Below are positions 46,449 to 58,356 of a DNA stretch of 64,000 nucleotides, piece after piece. The notes below the pieces were generated by a model. That model saw only the letters and a list, made by a program, of their open reading frames with translations. It had not been told where the DNA came from and searched no databases. This DNA is from Carposina sasakii (taxonomy: Eukaryota; Arthropoda; Insecta; Lepidoptera; Carposinidae): NCBI GenBank assembly GCA_014607495.2, contig CP053161.1:8999115-9063114 (forward strand), given 5' to 3'. How positions within the stretch are numbered: position 1 is the stretch's first letter; each line of letters starts with the position of its first letter. The translations under genes were made by a program, and so were the position numbers.

Positions 46449-47304
46449 TGTCGCAACACGTATCCTTTCACCATGTCGTGACGCGCTATTTATTATTAGG
46501 CCATAGCGCGATTGCCTTCTCCAATAATATTAACTATATTAGCCTTGCCATTACGATGTCACTATTGTAATGTGATAACATCCTTTATCTGCTTCGCATT
46601 ATAAATTAGGATAACATACCTGGATTCTCCTTATATAGTTTGCAGCTGTATTGATCTGTATTTGCCCCTGGTTGTGATATGGTAGCTGGATGGCAGTGGC
46701 AACGCCAACCAGCTCTGGTATATTGTATTTCACCACCTGGAGTAAGTAAAGTAACATGGCATGAGTATATATAGTTCTCCACAGGGTCACAGGCATCTCT
46801 GTTGGATCCCGTGTCCAACCTTGCACGTGGTGATGTCAGCATCTTCATCTTCAGCAGACCTAGTAGGGAAATAATACCTTCTCACAAATACAATTAATAA
46901 TGTTTACATACGTGTGAATTAAGTTTGGCCTATTCCCCCGGATCCGGGTAAAATCCCCAAGTGAGTTTCTTTGCACGTGTTATGATATTCTTGCTTTATA
47001 CACCTATAAAACAATTATTATATACACAAACAAATGAATGCCAACTGTGTCCTGTGGAAAACCATTAATACTCAACTTATAAACTGGTCGACGAATAATT
47101 CACTTGGAGGACGCTCTCGAGATGCTCGCAAATGAAATACCGCCATTTTCAATCAACTTACTTTCTTTATTTCCTAGCGGAAATAATATGTAGTTCCGGT
47201 AATAGAGTTTGGAGTATACACCAGAGACTAGATAGAATGTCTTTAGGCGATTGCATTCTATACATTCGTTCACACTCACTTAAGAACTCGCGCTTGCCGC
47301 GACA
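46449..47304 (-). repeat. BEL/Pao LTR (downstream copy)
   Basis: 856 bp, nearly identical to 56216-57071; the only difference I noticed is the second base. The last codons and the stop (47280) of the integrase ORF fall inside this LTR. The minus-strand ORFs at 46599-46848 are repeated exactly in the other LTR and are not genes. Confidence 0.93.
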
Positions 47305-48176
47305 CTCCCGGCCGGCGACACGTCGGAGAGAAGAAGGACGGTGTTAATGTTTTGAGTCCATTCCTTGATTTTCTGTATGGCTTTTACGGCGGCCGACCGT
47401 CTAACTCTCTTATCAAGTTCCTCATGAGGTTCACTTACGTTAGGAAGTGTAGCAGATTCTGGTGATGAGATTACTTCCTCTTTATGGGGTTCTTGTTGAT
47501 CCATAATAAGATCATTGCTGTCATCTCCTCTAAGGATTATTCTTCCTTCCGATTCTGGTATGTGATCCGGTATCGGTACAAATGTTCTGTATTCATCATT
47601 CTTGGTGTTTTCAGTACTTTCACTATTGTTCGCTGGTACTTCTCGTCGGGTGTCTTTGTCACTAAAGGTATTCACGTCGGACCGTAAAGTATCATCAATC
47701 TCTAGTGGATAGAGATGAGCAATGGAACGTACATACTCATTCTTACCAACTTGCACTCTTGCTGCTCTATATTGCCCATCAGTACTCTCGATCAATGCTA
47801 TGATCTTTCCTGATTTCCAATCATTCCGGTCTTTAGATTCACCTTTAATCTGTACCACTTGACCAGGTTGTGGGTTTGATTTTGATGTAATTCGAGGTTC
47901 ACGAGGCAAATGACCATACCGTTCACGGAGGCTTAATAAATAACGGTTTGAAAACATTTCTTTAAATTCTTCTAAAATCTTAAGAGCTCTTTTCCAACTT
48001 TGAACTAACACTGTCTTTGTTATAGATGTACTCGGAATTTCGATGTTCCTCTCTGTTCCTTCTAAAGCAATTACTCTTCCTACAGTCAGGAAGTCAGATG
48101 GTTTCAGTATGTAGTCCAATTCAGAATCAACACTAGTAAGAGGTTTTGAATTGACTACAGCCTCTATTTCTTTCAT
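47280..48176 (-). pseudogene. BEL/Pao integrase C-terminal region
   Basis: About 298 codons. Starts at MKEIEAVVNSKPLT, the usual end of the integrase core, and runs into the DUF5641-type domain (SWKRALKILEEFKEMFSNRYL, then GQVVQIKGESKDRNDWKSGK and AHLYPLEI). It is separated from the core ORF by a one-base frame change near 48180. The stop codon lies in the LTR. Confidence 0.9.
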
Positions 48177-48184
48177 AACTGTCG

Positions 48185-48562
48185 TTAACTGATTATCTGT
48201 TTATGTTTATCTAGAGTTTTGTTCATACAATTTTTTACTATTCCAATAAGTCTTTCATAAAATCCACCTGTCCATGGTGAGAGTGGATTTATAAATCTCC
48301 ACTTTATTTTTCGATCTATGCAATATTGGTTCGAAATTATGTCTATCATCAGCTTAAAATTCTGTGTATTATCTGAAGTTATTAATACTGGTACACCTCT
48401 TGTGGAAATCATTCTTCTCAAGGCTAACAATCCTTCTTCCGCAGTTAGGTCTTGCACTACTTCTAGGTGCACAGCTCTTACGACTAAGCACGTGAATAGA
48501 CATATCCACCTCTTATTATTTCCTTTATTGATCAGAATAGGACCTAGATAGTCTACTCCCAC
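48185..48562 (-). pseudogene. BEL/Pao integrase catalytic core
   Basis: Carries the three acidic positions of the D,D,E core: VDYLGP near the start, ITSDNTQNF in the middle and GGFYERLIG near the end. The N-terminal HHCC zinc-binding region, normally between RNase H and this core, is not found: RNase H-side coding stops at 48585 only ~40 bp before VDYLGP. So the integrase is broken. Confidence 0.9.
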
Positions 48563-48584
48563 GTATGAAAATGGTGCTGTGTAA

Positions 48585-49907
48585 TTAACTCTCTCTTTTT
48601 AACTTATAACTAATATAATTTATAACTTCAGTTTCAGATTCGTCTTCACGTCTGACCGATTGTTCTCGGAATGTAATTTCTGGTATGTTCTCATCTATTT
48701 CCATTAGATTTACAGAATCCGAAGGACCCTCCGCCAGCACCGGTTGTGCTTCTTCACAAATTTTAATATTATGAGGCCATTTATCTTCTTCTAGTTTAAG
48801 AAATTCTGGTCCTTTGAACCAAAGGGATTTCTTCTCCTTCCACACATCAGGGCGTGTTGCTAAATCAGCTGGATTTATCCTTGTATTTACGTAACGTATA
48901 TCCATCTGTTTGTTTTCTTTAATGACATTTATTCTTCTTTCAACAAACGGTGGCAAAAGTTTGTTAGAATTAATCCAACTTAATACTATTTGACTGTCCG
49001 TCCATAGAAATTGCTTATTTATAGGTAATTCTATTATACTTTTTACATGTGCCATTAACTTGCTTCCTAAATAACATCCTAATAGTTCGAGTCGGGGTAT
49101 ACGCAACTTTTCCTTCTCCTCTTTAGGTACAACTTTTGATTTAGCTATTATAAATGTTGTACTCCTCTTGTTTTTATTCTCAGCCTTTAAATAGACTACC
49201 GCGCCATAGGCTTGTTTAGAAGCTTCGCTGAAGCTGTGTAGTTCATACGTCGTCCTATTTTTGTTTGTTCTCTCACCAATTCCTGTGAAACGTGGTACTT
49301 GTACTTCTCTAAGTTCTTTCAAATTTGTCGCTAACACTTCCCATCTTTTCTGTATCTCCTCTGGAACGTTGGTATCCCATTTTATCTTTCTGCTCCATAA
49401 TTCTTGTAATAGTAATTTTATAGGTAAAATTAAAGGTGCGCAAAATCCGCAGGGATCATATATTGATGCTATTGTACTTAATATTTTCCTCTTGCTTTGC
49501 TGCTCCTTAATAAATTTGTCGTCGAAGATTTCACTCTTAATGTTTAGTTTTAATGTGTCACTCTCCGTATTCCATAGTAATCCGAGAATTTTAGTTTCTG
49601 TCTGGTGCTTAGCCCTATGTTCTAAAGGTACAGTTTTTATGAAGACTTTATCATTTGATATCCAGTCTCTCATATTCATAGAAATTGTGTTAAATATTCT
49701 CTGTGTATCCTCGTACAACTGTATAGCATCCTTTGTAGAATCTGTTCCCGTGACGAAGTTGTCTACATAACATTTATCAACAGTACTAGATACTAATTCC
49801 GGAGCGGTTTGTGACACTTGGTACTTTAAGGTAGCAGTTAATATGAAGGGGCTGGCTATTGTGCCAAAAGGTACCCGACAGAATCGCATATGTATAATAT
49901 TATCCAT
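48585..49907 (-). pseudogene. BEL/Pao reverse transcriptase and RNase H
   Basis: 440-codon ORF: RT palm (RFCRVPFGTIASPFIL), YVDN at the position of the catalytic YVDD-like motif, then the Pao-type linker (LLWNTESDTLKLNI, STIASIYDPCGFCAPLILPIK) and an RNase H-like region (SEASKQAYGAVVYLK, WTDSQIVLSWI, NPADLATR). Earlier RT sequence continues upstream to about 50160 in another frame, so the true RT is interrupted near 50000. Whether Asn in YVDN is normal for this lineage I cannot tell. Confidence 0.9.
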
Positions 49908-50503
49908 TGAAATAGGTTTATCAGCATCCTTTATCCAAAGAAATCTTATTACATCTCTATCTTCCTTTTGAAGCTCTATTTGTAGGAATGCTTTTCTACA
50001 TCGGTTGTAATACCTACTCGATGTGTTCTAAACTGTATAAACAAAGCTACTAAATCTCCAATCATAGAAGGCCCTCGATACTCGTACATGTTCTCATTGA
50101 GGGATTTACCTTCTTTTAGTTTGCCTGATACGTCGTATACGATTCGTCCTTTCTTCCCTTGCTAACTGGTACATGTACTCACATCCGAGCTCTCATAATG
50201 CGAGAGCGAATATAATGTGTATGGAATGACTAAATACTACTACTAACATAGATTAAGAAATTTACTAACAAAATATGTGTTGAATTACATTACATGAAAT
50301 AAATAACTATTACTAGTACTATTAACTTTACTCTATGATACCCTTAACTGTTCTGATATTCTTTGAAGTTTTCATCTTGAAGTCGCTCTAATAAACAATT
50401 CAACCTGCCACATGCCAATCCGAAATTTGTTGGTAGATCTGGAGAGAATTTAATCCATGGCCATTTAATCATATATCTTCCATTTTCATATTTTATAGTT
50501 TCA
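49908..50503 (-). pseudogene. Interrupted 5' part of pol
   Basis: Minus-strand text for the RT fingers (EGKSLNENMYEYRGPSM) is readable at about 50000-50160, then shifts frame into the ORF below. Next comes ~170 bp of unrelated AT-rich sequence (50165-50340), then a pre-RT fragment at about 50350-50510 (YMIKWPWIKFSPDLPTNFGL). No protease motif is present. Confidence 0.75.
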
Positions 50504-51985
50504 TTAACGTTTTTGACTCATAGTTGTCATTGTGGTAGCTTCACTTCTTGCTCCAAATTTCATTGGACATAAGGCTCTATTATGTCTGTTTGAATGACAA
50601 TACCAACAAGTTACCTTTGATCTGCAATTCATTGCAAAATGGCCTTCAGAGAGACACTTAAAGCAACCCTTCACCAATTGTAATTTCCTATCTTGTACAG
50701 TTTTGAACTTTTCACATTGATCGGAGTAGTGGTCTTTCTTGCAGAACGAACAGGATACTCTCTTCCGTTTGGTTTCGGTTGGTCTTTCTTTTCTTTCTTT
50801 ACCCTTTTCCTCTATCTGTTTATAACTGTGTTTCCTACTATCTTGCCTACTCTTTCGAAAGTATGATGATGGCGAATGTTTCTTATAGTTTTTCATTCTA
50901 GCATTCTCTCCCTTTGGAAATTCTCTTCTTATGGCTTTGTTCCTCTCTATGGCTTTGTTATAGTGTTTTCTGTTGGGTATATGGTCACTCCCTTGATTCG
51001 TTCTAAACGTTGCATGAAAGGTTTCTACTCTATCATTCTCATTTCTGTTACCACTTCTCTCTAATTTTAGATGGTCCGCCTCCTCTCTTGCTGATATTAT
51101 AATTTCTAAATGTTTTCTCATTTCTTCTACTGATTCTTCTTTCATTTTCATTTTCATCTCGTATATAATGTCTTCAGGGAATTTCTCTGATATCAGTTGT
51201 CTTAAATGATTATGGTTGATATCCTCTCCCAATGAATGTAACACCCTAAGACTCCTTTCTACTTCGTTCAGAACTATACGGCACTCTGTAACAGGTCCTT
51301 CTGAGTTTTTTATTTTTCTCAGTGCAGTATAGTGAGCATCTACAATCCGTGTTGTCTTACCATAACGCTCTTGTAAGATACCTACAGCTATCTCATAATT
51401 TCTACTAGTTGTCTCTAGTCCATCTATGATATTTCTAGGTTCGTCTTTTAGCGTGGACTTCAAGTATAGTAGCTTATCTACATCTGCGATGGGACGTTCA
51501 TGTATATTAGATTTGAAAATGTCCCAGTATTCGGTCCATTTTAATATATCTCCAGTGAATTCCGGCAATGTTAAAGTTGGTAATTTAGCGCTGTACGTTC
51601 TTTCTTCTTGAGTACTTTGTGAGGCATTTCCTCTTGTATCTCTCACTCCCTCTATCTTACATTTCAGTTCTGTTAAGATCTCTTCTGAGTTGAGTTGTAT
51701 TTCGGTAATTTCTGATACACGGTCTGCTTCCGGATGACTCACAAGTCTGAAGTACTCATTGATCTCGGACGAGGCTCTCTTTATAATCACATCCAGTTTC
51801 GACGCACATATTTGCGCATCTTGTACATTCTCTCTCTCTAGCCTTTCCTCAGATAAGGTTTTAGCCTGCGAGCTTAATGTTTGCATTTTCTTCATTATCA
51901 GAGTTAGACGGCAGCACAGCGCTTCTTCTAAATTAGAGTCCTCCATCATGTCTCTGGAAATGTACATTGGTATATTATAGTACAT
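50504..51985 (-). CDS. BEL/Pao Gag-like protein
   Basis: Intact ORF of 493 codons. The N-terminal part is helical and charged, followed by the DUF1759-type block (LPTLTLPEFTGDILKWTEYWD, DVDKLLYLKSTL). The C-terminal part has a basic, lysine-rich linker and zinc knuckles (CSFCKKDHYSDQC, CFKCLSEGHFAMNC, CWYCHSNRHNRALC). This packages element RNA into particles. The ORF then stops and no in-frame protease follows, so only Gag looks translatable. The start is the first ATG; a second (about 51945) follows shortly. Confidence 0.88.
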   Translation of the reverse strand: MYYNIPMYISRDMMEDSNLEEALCCRLTLIMKKMQTLSSQAKTLSEERLERENVQDAQICASKLDVIIKRASSEINEYFRLVSHPEADRVSEITEIQLNSEEILTELKCKIEGVRDTRGNASQSTQEERTYSAKLPTLTLPEFTGDILKWTEYWDIFKSNIHERPIADVDKLLYLKSTLKDEPRNIIDGLETTSRNYEIAVGILQERYGKTTRIVDAHYTALRKIKNSEGPVTECRIVLNEVERSLRVLHSLGEDINHNHLRQLISEKFPEDIIYEMKMKMKEESVEEMRKHLEIIISAREEADHLKLERSGNRNENDRVETFHATFRTNQGSDHIPNRKHYNKAIERNKAIRREFPKGENARMKNYKKHSPSSYFRKSRQDSRKHSYKQIEEKGKERKERPTETKRKRVSCSFCKKDHYSDQCEKFKTVQDRKLQLVKGCFKCLSEGHFAMNCRSKVTCWYCHSNRHNRALCPMKFGARSEATTMTTMSQKR

Positions 51986-52740
51986 GATATACTCATTGTA
52001 GTACTATTACTATCCTCTACTTCTTCTATGGGACTGATCCTCAGTCTTCTCTATCGCTTTGAGACTTATTCATCTATATTTCCAACTTAACCTTAATTTT
52101 CTTATCTAGACTTATATGATGCACATATAAAGCAGTATAATCTGTTTTACCATATCTATTGCAAGTTGTTTGTATAACACAATACTTATATGAATAAAAA
52201 CTCCTCACAATGTATTTATCAGAAAAGAAATGTATGGAATGTCAACAAAGTATCTTTAATATCAGGTATCTATCTTAAACTTTTCAACGTCTATATTCTT
52301 CCTCAAAGTATCTTTCTACATAGAAAGCCTTGTTAGCATAAGCTATATTAGTACTGATGTATATACCCCCTTTTGTGGGATTAGATAGTAAGTATTAACA
52401 ATGCTTAGTACACATTCTACTTATTCTCACTCTTTATTGTATACACACATAAAAATACTTGTTTGTACTAAGATAATTTATCTTTCTATGAATGTTAATG
52501 CTAAATTTAGGCTTGTGTTTGTTAGTAAAATATCTCAAAAATATTATTATCCTAAATATTGGACATTCGGTATACGATTATTGACATACACCTCCTGGAT
52601 ACCAAGCTAGGTCTGTCCTGCCTACACTCGGCAGACACTCAGCATGATCTCTCTCTGAAGTGTTTCTAACTATTGCCACAATACGTCTCTAAACGTGTAA
52701 CTGACGTACAAATTACGGCTGCTAATACGCTACCTCTCAT

Positions 52741-53005
52741 TGACGTACAACTGGCTGATGTTACGCTACGTCCCACTGACGTATATCTGACTATATTATG
52801 CTACGTTCTACTGACGTATAACTGACTGTATTGCGTTACTTTCTATTGACGTATAATTGACTGTATTGCGATACGCTCTACTGACGTATAACTGACTGTA
52901 TTGCGCTACGTTCTACTGACGTATAACTGGCTGTATTGCGATACGTTCTACTGACGTATAACTGACTGTATTATGATACGTTCTACTGACGTATAACTGA
53001 CTGTA
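52741..53005 (+). repeat. 35 bp tandem array
   Basis: About seven to eight units beginning 'tgacgtataactgactgtat'. Steps are 36, 35 and 35 bp between the first four. It abuts the 72 bp array. Confidence 0.9.
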
Positions 53006-53009
53006 CCGA

Positions 53010-54150
53010 CAGTTCCCACAGCTGTCGGCGCTCCTGCAGCGCTCGCGGTATCTCACCGTCGCCTCCAACCTGGACGGCGGTGAGTCCCCACAGTTGTCGG
53101 CGCATTTCCAGCGCTCTCGATACCTCACCGTCGCCTCCAACCTGGACGGCGGTGAGTCCCCACAGCTGTCGGCGCTCTTCCAACGCTCTCGATACCTCAC
53201 CGTCGCCTCCAACCTGGACGGCGGTGAGTCCCCACAGCTGTCGGCGCTATTCCAGCGCTCTGGATACCTCACCGTCGCCTCCAACCTGGACGGCGGTGAG
53301 TCCCCACAGCTATCGGCGCTCTTACAGCGCTCGCGATACCTCACCGTCGCCTCCACTTGGACGGCGGTGAGTCTCCACAGCTGTCGGCGCTCTTACAGCG
53401 CTCGCTGTACCTCACCGTCGCCTCCAACCTGGACGGCTATGAGTCCCCACAGCTGTCGGCGCTCTTACAGCGCTCGTTGTACCTCACCGTCGCCTCCAAC
53501 CTGGACGGCGATGAGTCTTCACAGCTGTCGGCGCTCTTACAGCGCTCGCTGTACCTCACCGTCGCCTCCAACCTGGACGGCGATGAGTCCCCACAGCTGT
53601 CAGCGCTCTTACAGCGCTCGCTGTACCTCACCGTCGCCTCCAACCTGGACGGCGATGAGTCTTCACAGCTGTCGGCGCTCTTACAGCGCTCGCGGTACCT
53701 CACCGTCGCCTCCAACCTGTACGGCGGTGAGTCCCCACAGCTATCGGCGCTATTCCAGCGCTCGCGATACCTCACCGTCGCCTCCAACTTGGACGGCGGT
53801 GAGTCTTCACAGCTGTCGGCGCTCTTACAGCGCTCGCGGTACCTCACCGTCGCCTCCAACCTGCACGGCGGTGAGTCCCCACAGCTATCGGCGCTCTTCC
53901 AGAGCTCGCGATACCTCACCGTCGCCTCCAACTTGGACGGCGGTGAGTCTTCACAGCTGTCGGCGCTCTTACAGCGCTCGTGGTACCTCACCGTCGCCTC
54001 CAACCTGCACGGCGGTGAGTCCCCACAGCTATCGGCGCTTCTGTAGCGCTCGCGGCATCTCACCGTCGCCTCCAACCTGGACGGCGGTGAGTCCCCACAG
54101 CTGTCTGCGTTCTTACAGCGAACTCAACTCATCGCCGTCTCCATCCTGAA
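53010..54150 (+). repeat. 72 bp coding-like minisatellite (24-residue unit)
   Basis: About 16 units of exactly 72 bp, e.g. 'cagctgtcggcgctcttac' then 'cctcaccgtcgcctccaac' then 'ggacggcggtgagtcccc'. Because 72 is a multiple of three, long frames stay open on both strands: 351 codons plus, 212 codons minus. Repeat peptides read SRYLTVASNLDGGESPQL or EATVRYRERCKSADSCGD. No start context or domain supports translation, and it lies outside the gag frame. Confidence 0.92.
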
Positions 54151-54374
54151 CGGCGGTGAGTCCCTTCCTGCAGTGCATAACTAGTTGGTGCCAACTTAAA
54201 CCGCCTCTATTGCGCTACTGCCGTTACATTCTCTTTTTCGACAAATGCTGAACGACGATCTCTATCTGATCCTTTAAACTTCAATTCGCATAAAGCTATT
54301 CCATCTCAAAGTTAAATAATATACACTTCAATTGTTAGACTTGCTAATCTTTATTAAATATTATATTCAGTCAG

Positions 54375-54620
54375 TACACTAGCGCCATCTCTTGACAATC
54401 TATATCAACTCCGTCTTGAAACCAAATTAATTCAAACCTAAAGGTTATACCAATTTATGCTACTCTAGCGCCACCTCTTGTTAATCTAGATAAGTCTCTT
54501 CTTGGAACTAAATTTATTCGAACCCAAAGGTTGTACCAATTTGTGTGACACTAGCGCTACCTTTTGACAATCTATATCAGTTCCGTCTTGAAACCAAATT
54601 AATTTGAACCCAAAGGTAAT
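54375..54620 (+). repeat. Diverged tandem triplication
   Basis: Three units share 'tagcgccatctcttgacaat' (or 'gccacc'), 'ctccgtcttgaaaccaaatt' and 'cccaaaggt'. Part of the BEL/Pao leader. Confidence 0.7.
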
Positions 54621-56215
54621 ATATCTCTATGTAAGTTTGAATTATGTTTCAAGTTACAAATCCACTAGGTAGCATTAATTCTAAATATAAGGTATGCATT
54701 ATCTTTACCTCATTTCTATTGATAAATAGAAAGAATCTGAAGGAACTAAATTAAGTTTTTTGTTATGTACAGTTCTGTATATTATTATCATAAATAGTCT
54801 CTAGAGTTTACTATTTAATTCTGTAGTACATATCCCATAAAGTTTGTATTATAAAAACATAAAGAAACTGACTTTGTAAGCACTGGTGAATGCAAAGAAA
54901 ATTTAGCCTATTAGCCGCTTACATCAATATTGGAAATGGTCAAATGTCACTCATATCTTACAAGTATGGTTGGTTCAATGTTTACAAACAATAAACTGAA
55001 ATTTCTAACCTCACATAAAAAATAACGGGGTATGGTGACTATTAATGAATACCAACTTCATTCTCCTAATCAGTTTTTACTCACTACAGCCACATAATAT
55101 TACTATACTAGGAGTATCACGTAACATATCTTAGTTACTATAAACCAAAAGTTTTGTACTCACAACATAAGATGTTTATATATATATGTTCCGACAACGA
55201 ATCATCCACCTTATTAGCTTTCCACAATTATTCCACTTTCAGGTTACTTTTACTATAATATCGGTTATACGCCCAGTCGTCACGTAAAACTGGAATTATA
55301 AAAGGAAAGGATTATTATCCTTTACAACTTCACTTATGTATCAATTTTCTTATATTCTCACTACATTGTTATTTCCCTTGACTTACAATCTTTCGATATA
55401 TAACAATCTGATGTTCTCTTATATTCCACTATGTTTTTAATCTTAATCTTTGTAATGTTTACAACCAAACACCGCTAAAAGAAAGAAAAAACATAATACG
55501 CCATGTTTTCCCCGGGCGAAAGCGAAAATCCGCTCGCCCGGCGCCCGATCACGTGTCGGGCGCATGGCCTCTAGACTGTTTTGCCCACAATCGTTTTCCC
55601 TCGGTTTAATAAAACCAAAGTTTATTTATTGCCCAAGTCACTATTCCTTTATCATTCGACAGAAATATTTATGAATTCATTTCTAAATATAAAATAACTG
55701 TTTTATATAGAAAATTATGTCGAAATAATAAAAATGTAGTTTCTTGATACAAATAGTCAAATCAGATACCTCTAGCTCACGTAAAACACTTTGTTAGACA
55801 TTCCATCATTTTTACAGATTAAATCATGCTTCTACTTTACCGTTTAATAATATGCAATATTTATATAACTGTGAAAAATCTTATTTATCATAATAACACT
55901 TTCTATCTTTTGAAAATGTGAAAATAGCATTTTTATCCATTACAGAACTTCAAGTCATCCATTACGCGCCATCTGTTTTACACTATAGGTACTATTGAGC
56001 TTACATCGCTTAGATTTGTTTACCATCTTATTTTAGGTCTTTTATGTTAGTAGAAACTTTACTATAAGTTTGTAAATCGATCAATCTTTCAACTTATGAA
56101 TTCTGGAAGAACCCTCCAGGCCAAGCCATTAAAATTTCTGTCCTAGGGACTCTAGGACCGCCTCCCGGGGCGCAACAGATCAAAACAACTCAAACTTCCA
56201 GCAGCATCTCCACCA

Positions 56216-57071
56216 TTTCGCAACACGTATCCTTTCACCATGTCGTGACGCGCTATTTATTATTAGGCCATAGCGCGATTGCCTTCTCCAATAATATTAA
56301 CTATATTAGCCTTGCCATTACGATGTCACTATTGTAATGTGATAACATCCTTTATCTGCTTCGCATTATAAATTAGGATAACATACCTGGATTCTCCTTA
56401 TATAGTTTGCAGCTGTATTGATCTGTATTTGCCCCTGGTTGTGATATGGTAGCTGGATGGCAGTGGCAACGCCAACCAGCTCTGGTATATTGTATTTCAC
56501 CACCTGGAGTAAGTAAAGTAACATGGCATGAGTATATATAGTTCTCCACAGGGTCACAGGCATCTCTGTTGGATCCCGTGTCCAACCTTGCACGTGGTGA
56601 TGTCAGCATCTTCATCTTCAGCAGACCTAGTAGGGAAATAATACCTTCTCACAAATACAATTAATAATGTTTACATACGTGTGAATTAAGTTTGGCCTAT
56701 TCCCCCGGATCCGGGTAAAATCCCCAAGTGAGTTTCTTTGCACGTGTTATGATATTCTTGCTTTATACACCTATAAAACAATTATTATATACACAAACAA
56801 ATGAATGCCAACTGTGTCCTGTGGAAAACCATTAATACTCAACTTATAAACTGGTCGACGAATAATTCACTTGGAGGACGCTCTCGAGATGCTCGCAAAT
56901 GAAATACCGCCATTTTCAATCAACTTACTTTCTTTATTTCCTAGCGGAAATAATATGTAGTTCCGGTAATAGAGTTTGGAGTATACACCAGAGACTAGAT
57001 AGAATGTCTTTAGGCGATTGCATTCTATACATTCGTTCACACTCACTTAAGAACTCGCGCTTGCCGCGACA
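56216..57071 (-). repeat. BEL/Pao LTR (upstream copy)
   Basis: 856 bp match to 46449-47304. It should carry the element promoter for minus-strand transcription. Confidence 0.93.
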
Positions 57072-57076
57072 CTTGT

Positions 57077-58356
57077 TATGCATTTAGTCTACCAGTCTGT
57101 CTTTGATCACCACCTGTGGGTTAAAATATACATGATTCCGACCTGAATGGAATCACCTAGTGTTCTGGGTTTACGAGTATTATTACGATTACACTTTAAT
57201 ATACAGGGTGTAAAAAGACAACAATATTTTTTAAATACCTCGTATTCTTTGTAAGGTTACGATAATTTTCTTTTATGGAACCTATCCTACCAAAAAAATT
57301 ATGAAAAAATACTGACATTTTATTGCAAGCAATGTATTTGTTTGATGCGCACGGTACAAATGTACAAACAAAACTAACATTATAACATTGTGACATGGTA
57401 TCTTTGAAAAAAATATTTATTAACCGACTTTAGATGGATTTATGGAAAAAAAATGATAATATTAATGTAATTTTGGACCTCAATATCTTGGAAACCCTGG
57501 GTTTCCAGGGGTGCTTCTATAGAAAAAAATTAACGTGATGTTACAAAGAATATGAGGTATTAAAAGAACAAAGTTGTCTTTTCACACCCAGTATATACAT
57601 GGTATTTTTTCGTTGCCACCCTTAACGAAGGATACGTAGCTACTCTATACATCAAATAAAGTAAGTTTATGCCAAATAAAATGCTGAAAAACGATGTAAA
57701 TTATTTGGATTTTTTTAAAATTACATACCTACTTGATCGGGCGAAATTTATTGTGTCCGTCCAGTGTTTATACTAGTTTTATCATAGACAGATATTAATT
57801 AGTTCCAGTGAAAAAATCTTGCTACTAGTTGCTACGCGCGTCAATGTGCATTTATGCAGTCTATTTACTCAACTTTGGACCCTAATAAGACACTTCCCAG
57901 GTATGCTTCCATGGAGAAAAATGATCGTGATGATGATGAGATTCCGTAGTTTTCAGGAACATTGACGACCAAAAATCACTGTACATTTCATGTACTTACC
58001 TACGGATTTTAATATTCTAAAATTGTCAGAGAGTTGGCGTCAGGTAGATAGCCGGCCGCAAAACGAACAAAGAAACCATATTGCGCCGAGACCATATAAA
58101 TAATGGGATAGGGGCAGTAAAATGATAACCATGCATACTAATACCATCTAATAATAGGTACCTAAACGAAAAATGGCAGGTCGAGAAATGTTATCGCTTG
58201 TTCTCTATAATAAAATACTAACACGATCTTGTTAACAAACTTGCCAATTAAAAGGATTAAAGCTTTTCTCCTGTTTTGCTTCACTAATTACTCAATCGCA
58301 GAACTAAATGGACGGTTTGGTTTAGCTAGTATTGCTGTATGTAATATACGTGTAAA
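57077..58356. other. Upstream region of the secreted-protein gene, repeat-filled
   Basis: Contains a MITE at 57204-57591, a block at about 57600-57980 shared with 17085-17440, and an inverted interspersed fragment at about 58030-58125. Promoter position unclear. Confidence 0.6.
57204..57591. mobile_element. MITE, 'cagggtgtaaaaagacaac' family (copy 2)
   Basis: Ends 'cagggtgtaaaaagacaac' and 'gttgtcttttcacacccag' with TA on both sides. Longer than the copy at 29170-29440 by about 115 bp. Confidence 0.75.

Larger units (their letters stand above)
51986..56215 (-). other. Exceptionally long BEL/Pao leader
   Basis: 4.2 kb between the upstream LTR and gag. Contents: AT-rich DNA, the 35 bp array, the 72 bp array, a ~85-105 bp triplication at 54375-54620 and more AT-rich DNA. 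No gene recognised. The last ~120 bp before the LTR is GC-richer and includes the primer-binding candidate. Confidence 0.7.
46444..57076 (-). mobile_element. BEL/Pao LTR retrotransposon, internally deleted
   Basis: LTRs of 856 bp at 46449-47304 and 56216-57071 (offset 9767), flanked by the 5 bp duplication 'cttgt' at 46444-46448 and 57072-57076. LTR ends are TGTCGC and GCGACA. Coding runs on the minus strand: gag-like ORF, reverse transcriptase/RNase H, integrase core, integrase C-terminal part. The order RT-RH-IN and the DUF1759-like Gag with zinc knuckles identify BEL/Pao. Defects: the protease region between Gag and RT is absent, RT and integrase are frameshifted, and the integrase N-terminal zinc-binding region is missing. 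A primer-binding candidate ('tggtggagatgc') follows the upstream LTR. The 4.2 kb leader with two minisatellites is unusually long. Confidence 0.95.

Noticed and set aside
46599..46848. Paired minus-strand ORFs, repeated at 56366-56615
   Set aside because: LTR sequence of the BEL/Pao element; no coding signature.
49261..49770. Plus-strand 169-codon ORF
   Set aside because: Antisense shadow of the BEL/Pao reverse transcriptase region.
52741..54150. Regular short repeats resembling a CRISPR array
   Set aside because: The repeats are directly tandem with no unique spacers, in a eukaryotic retrotransposon leader.
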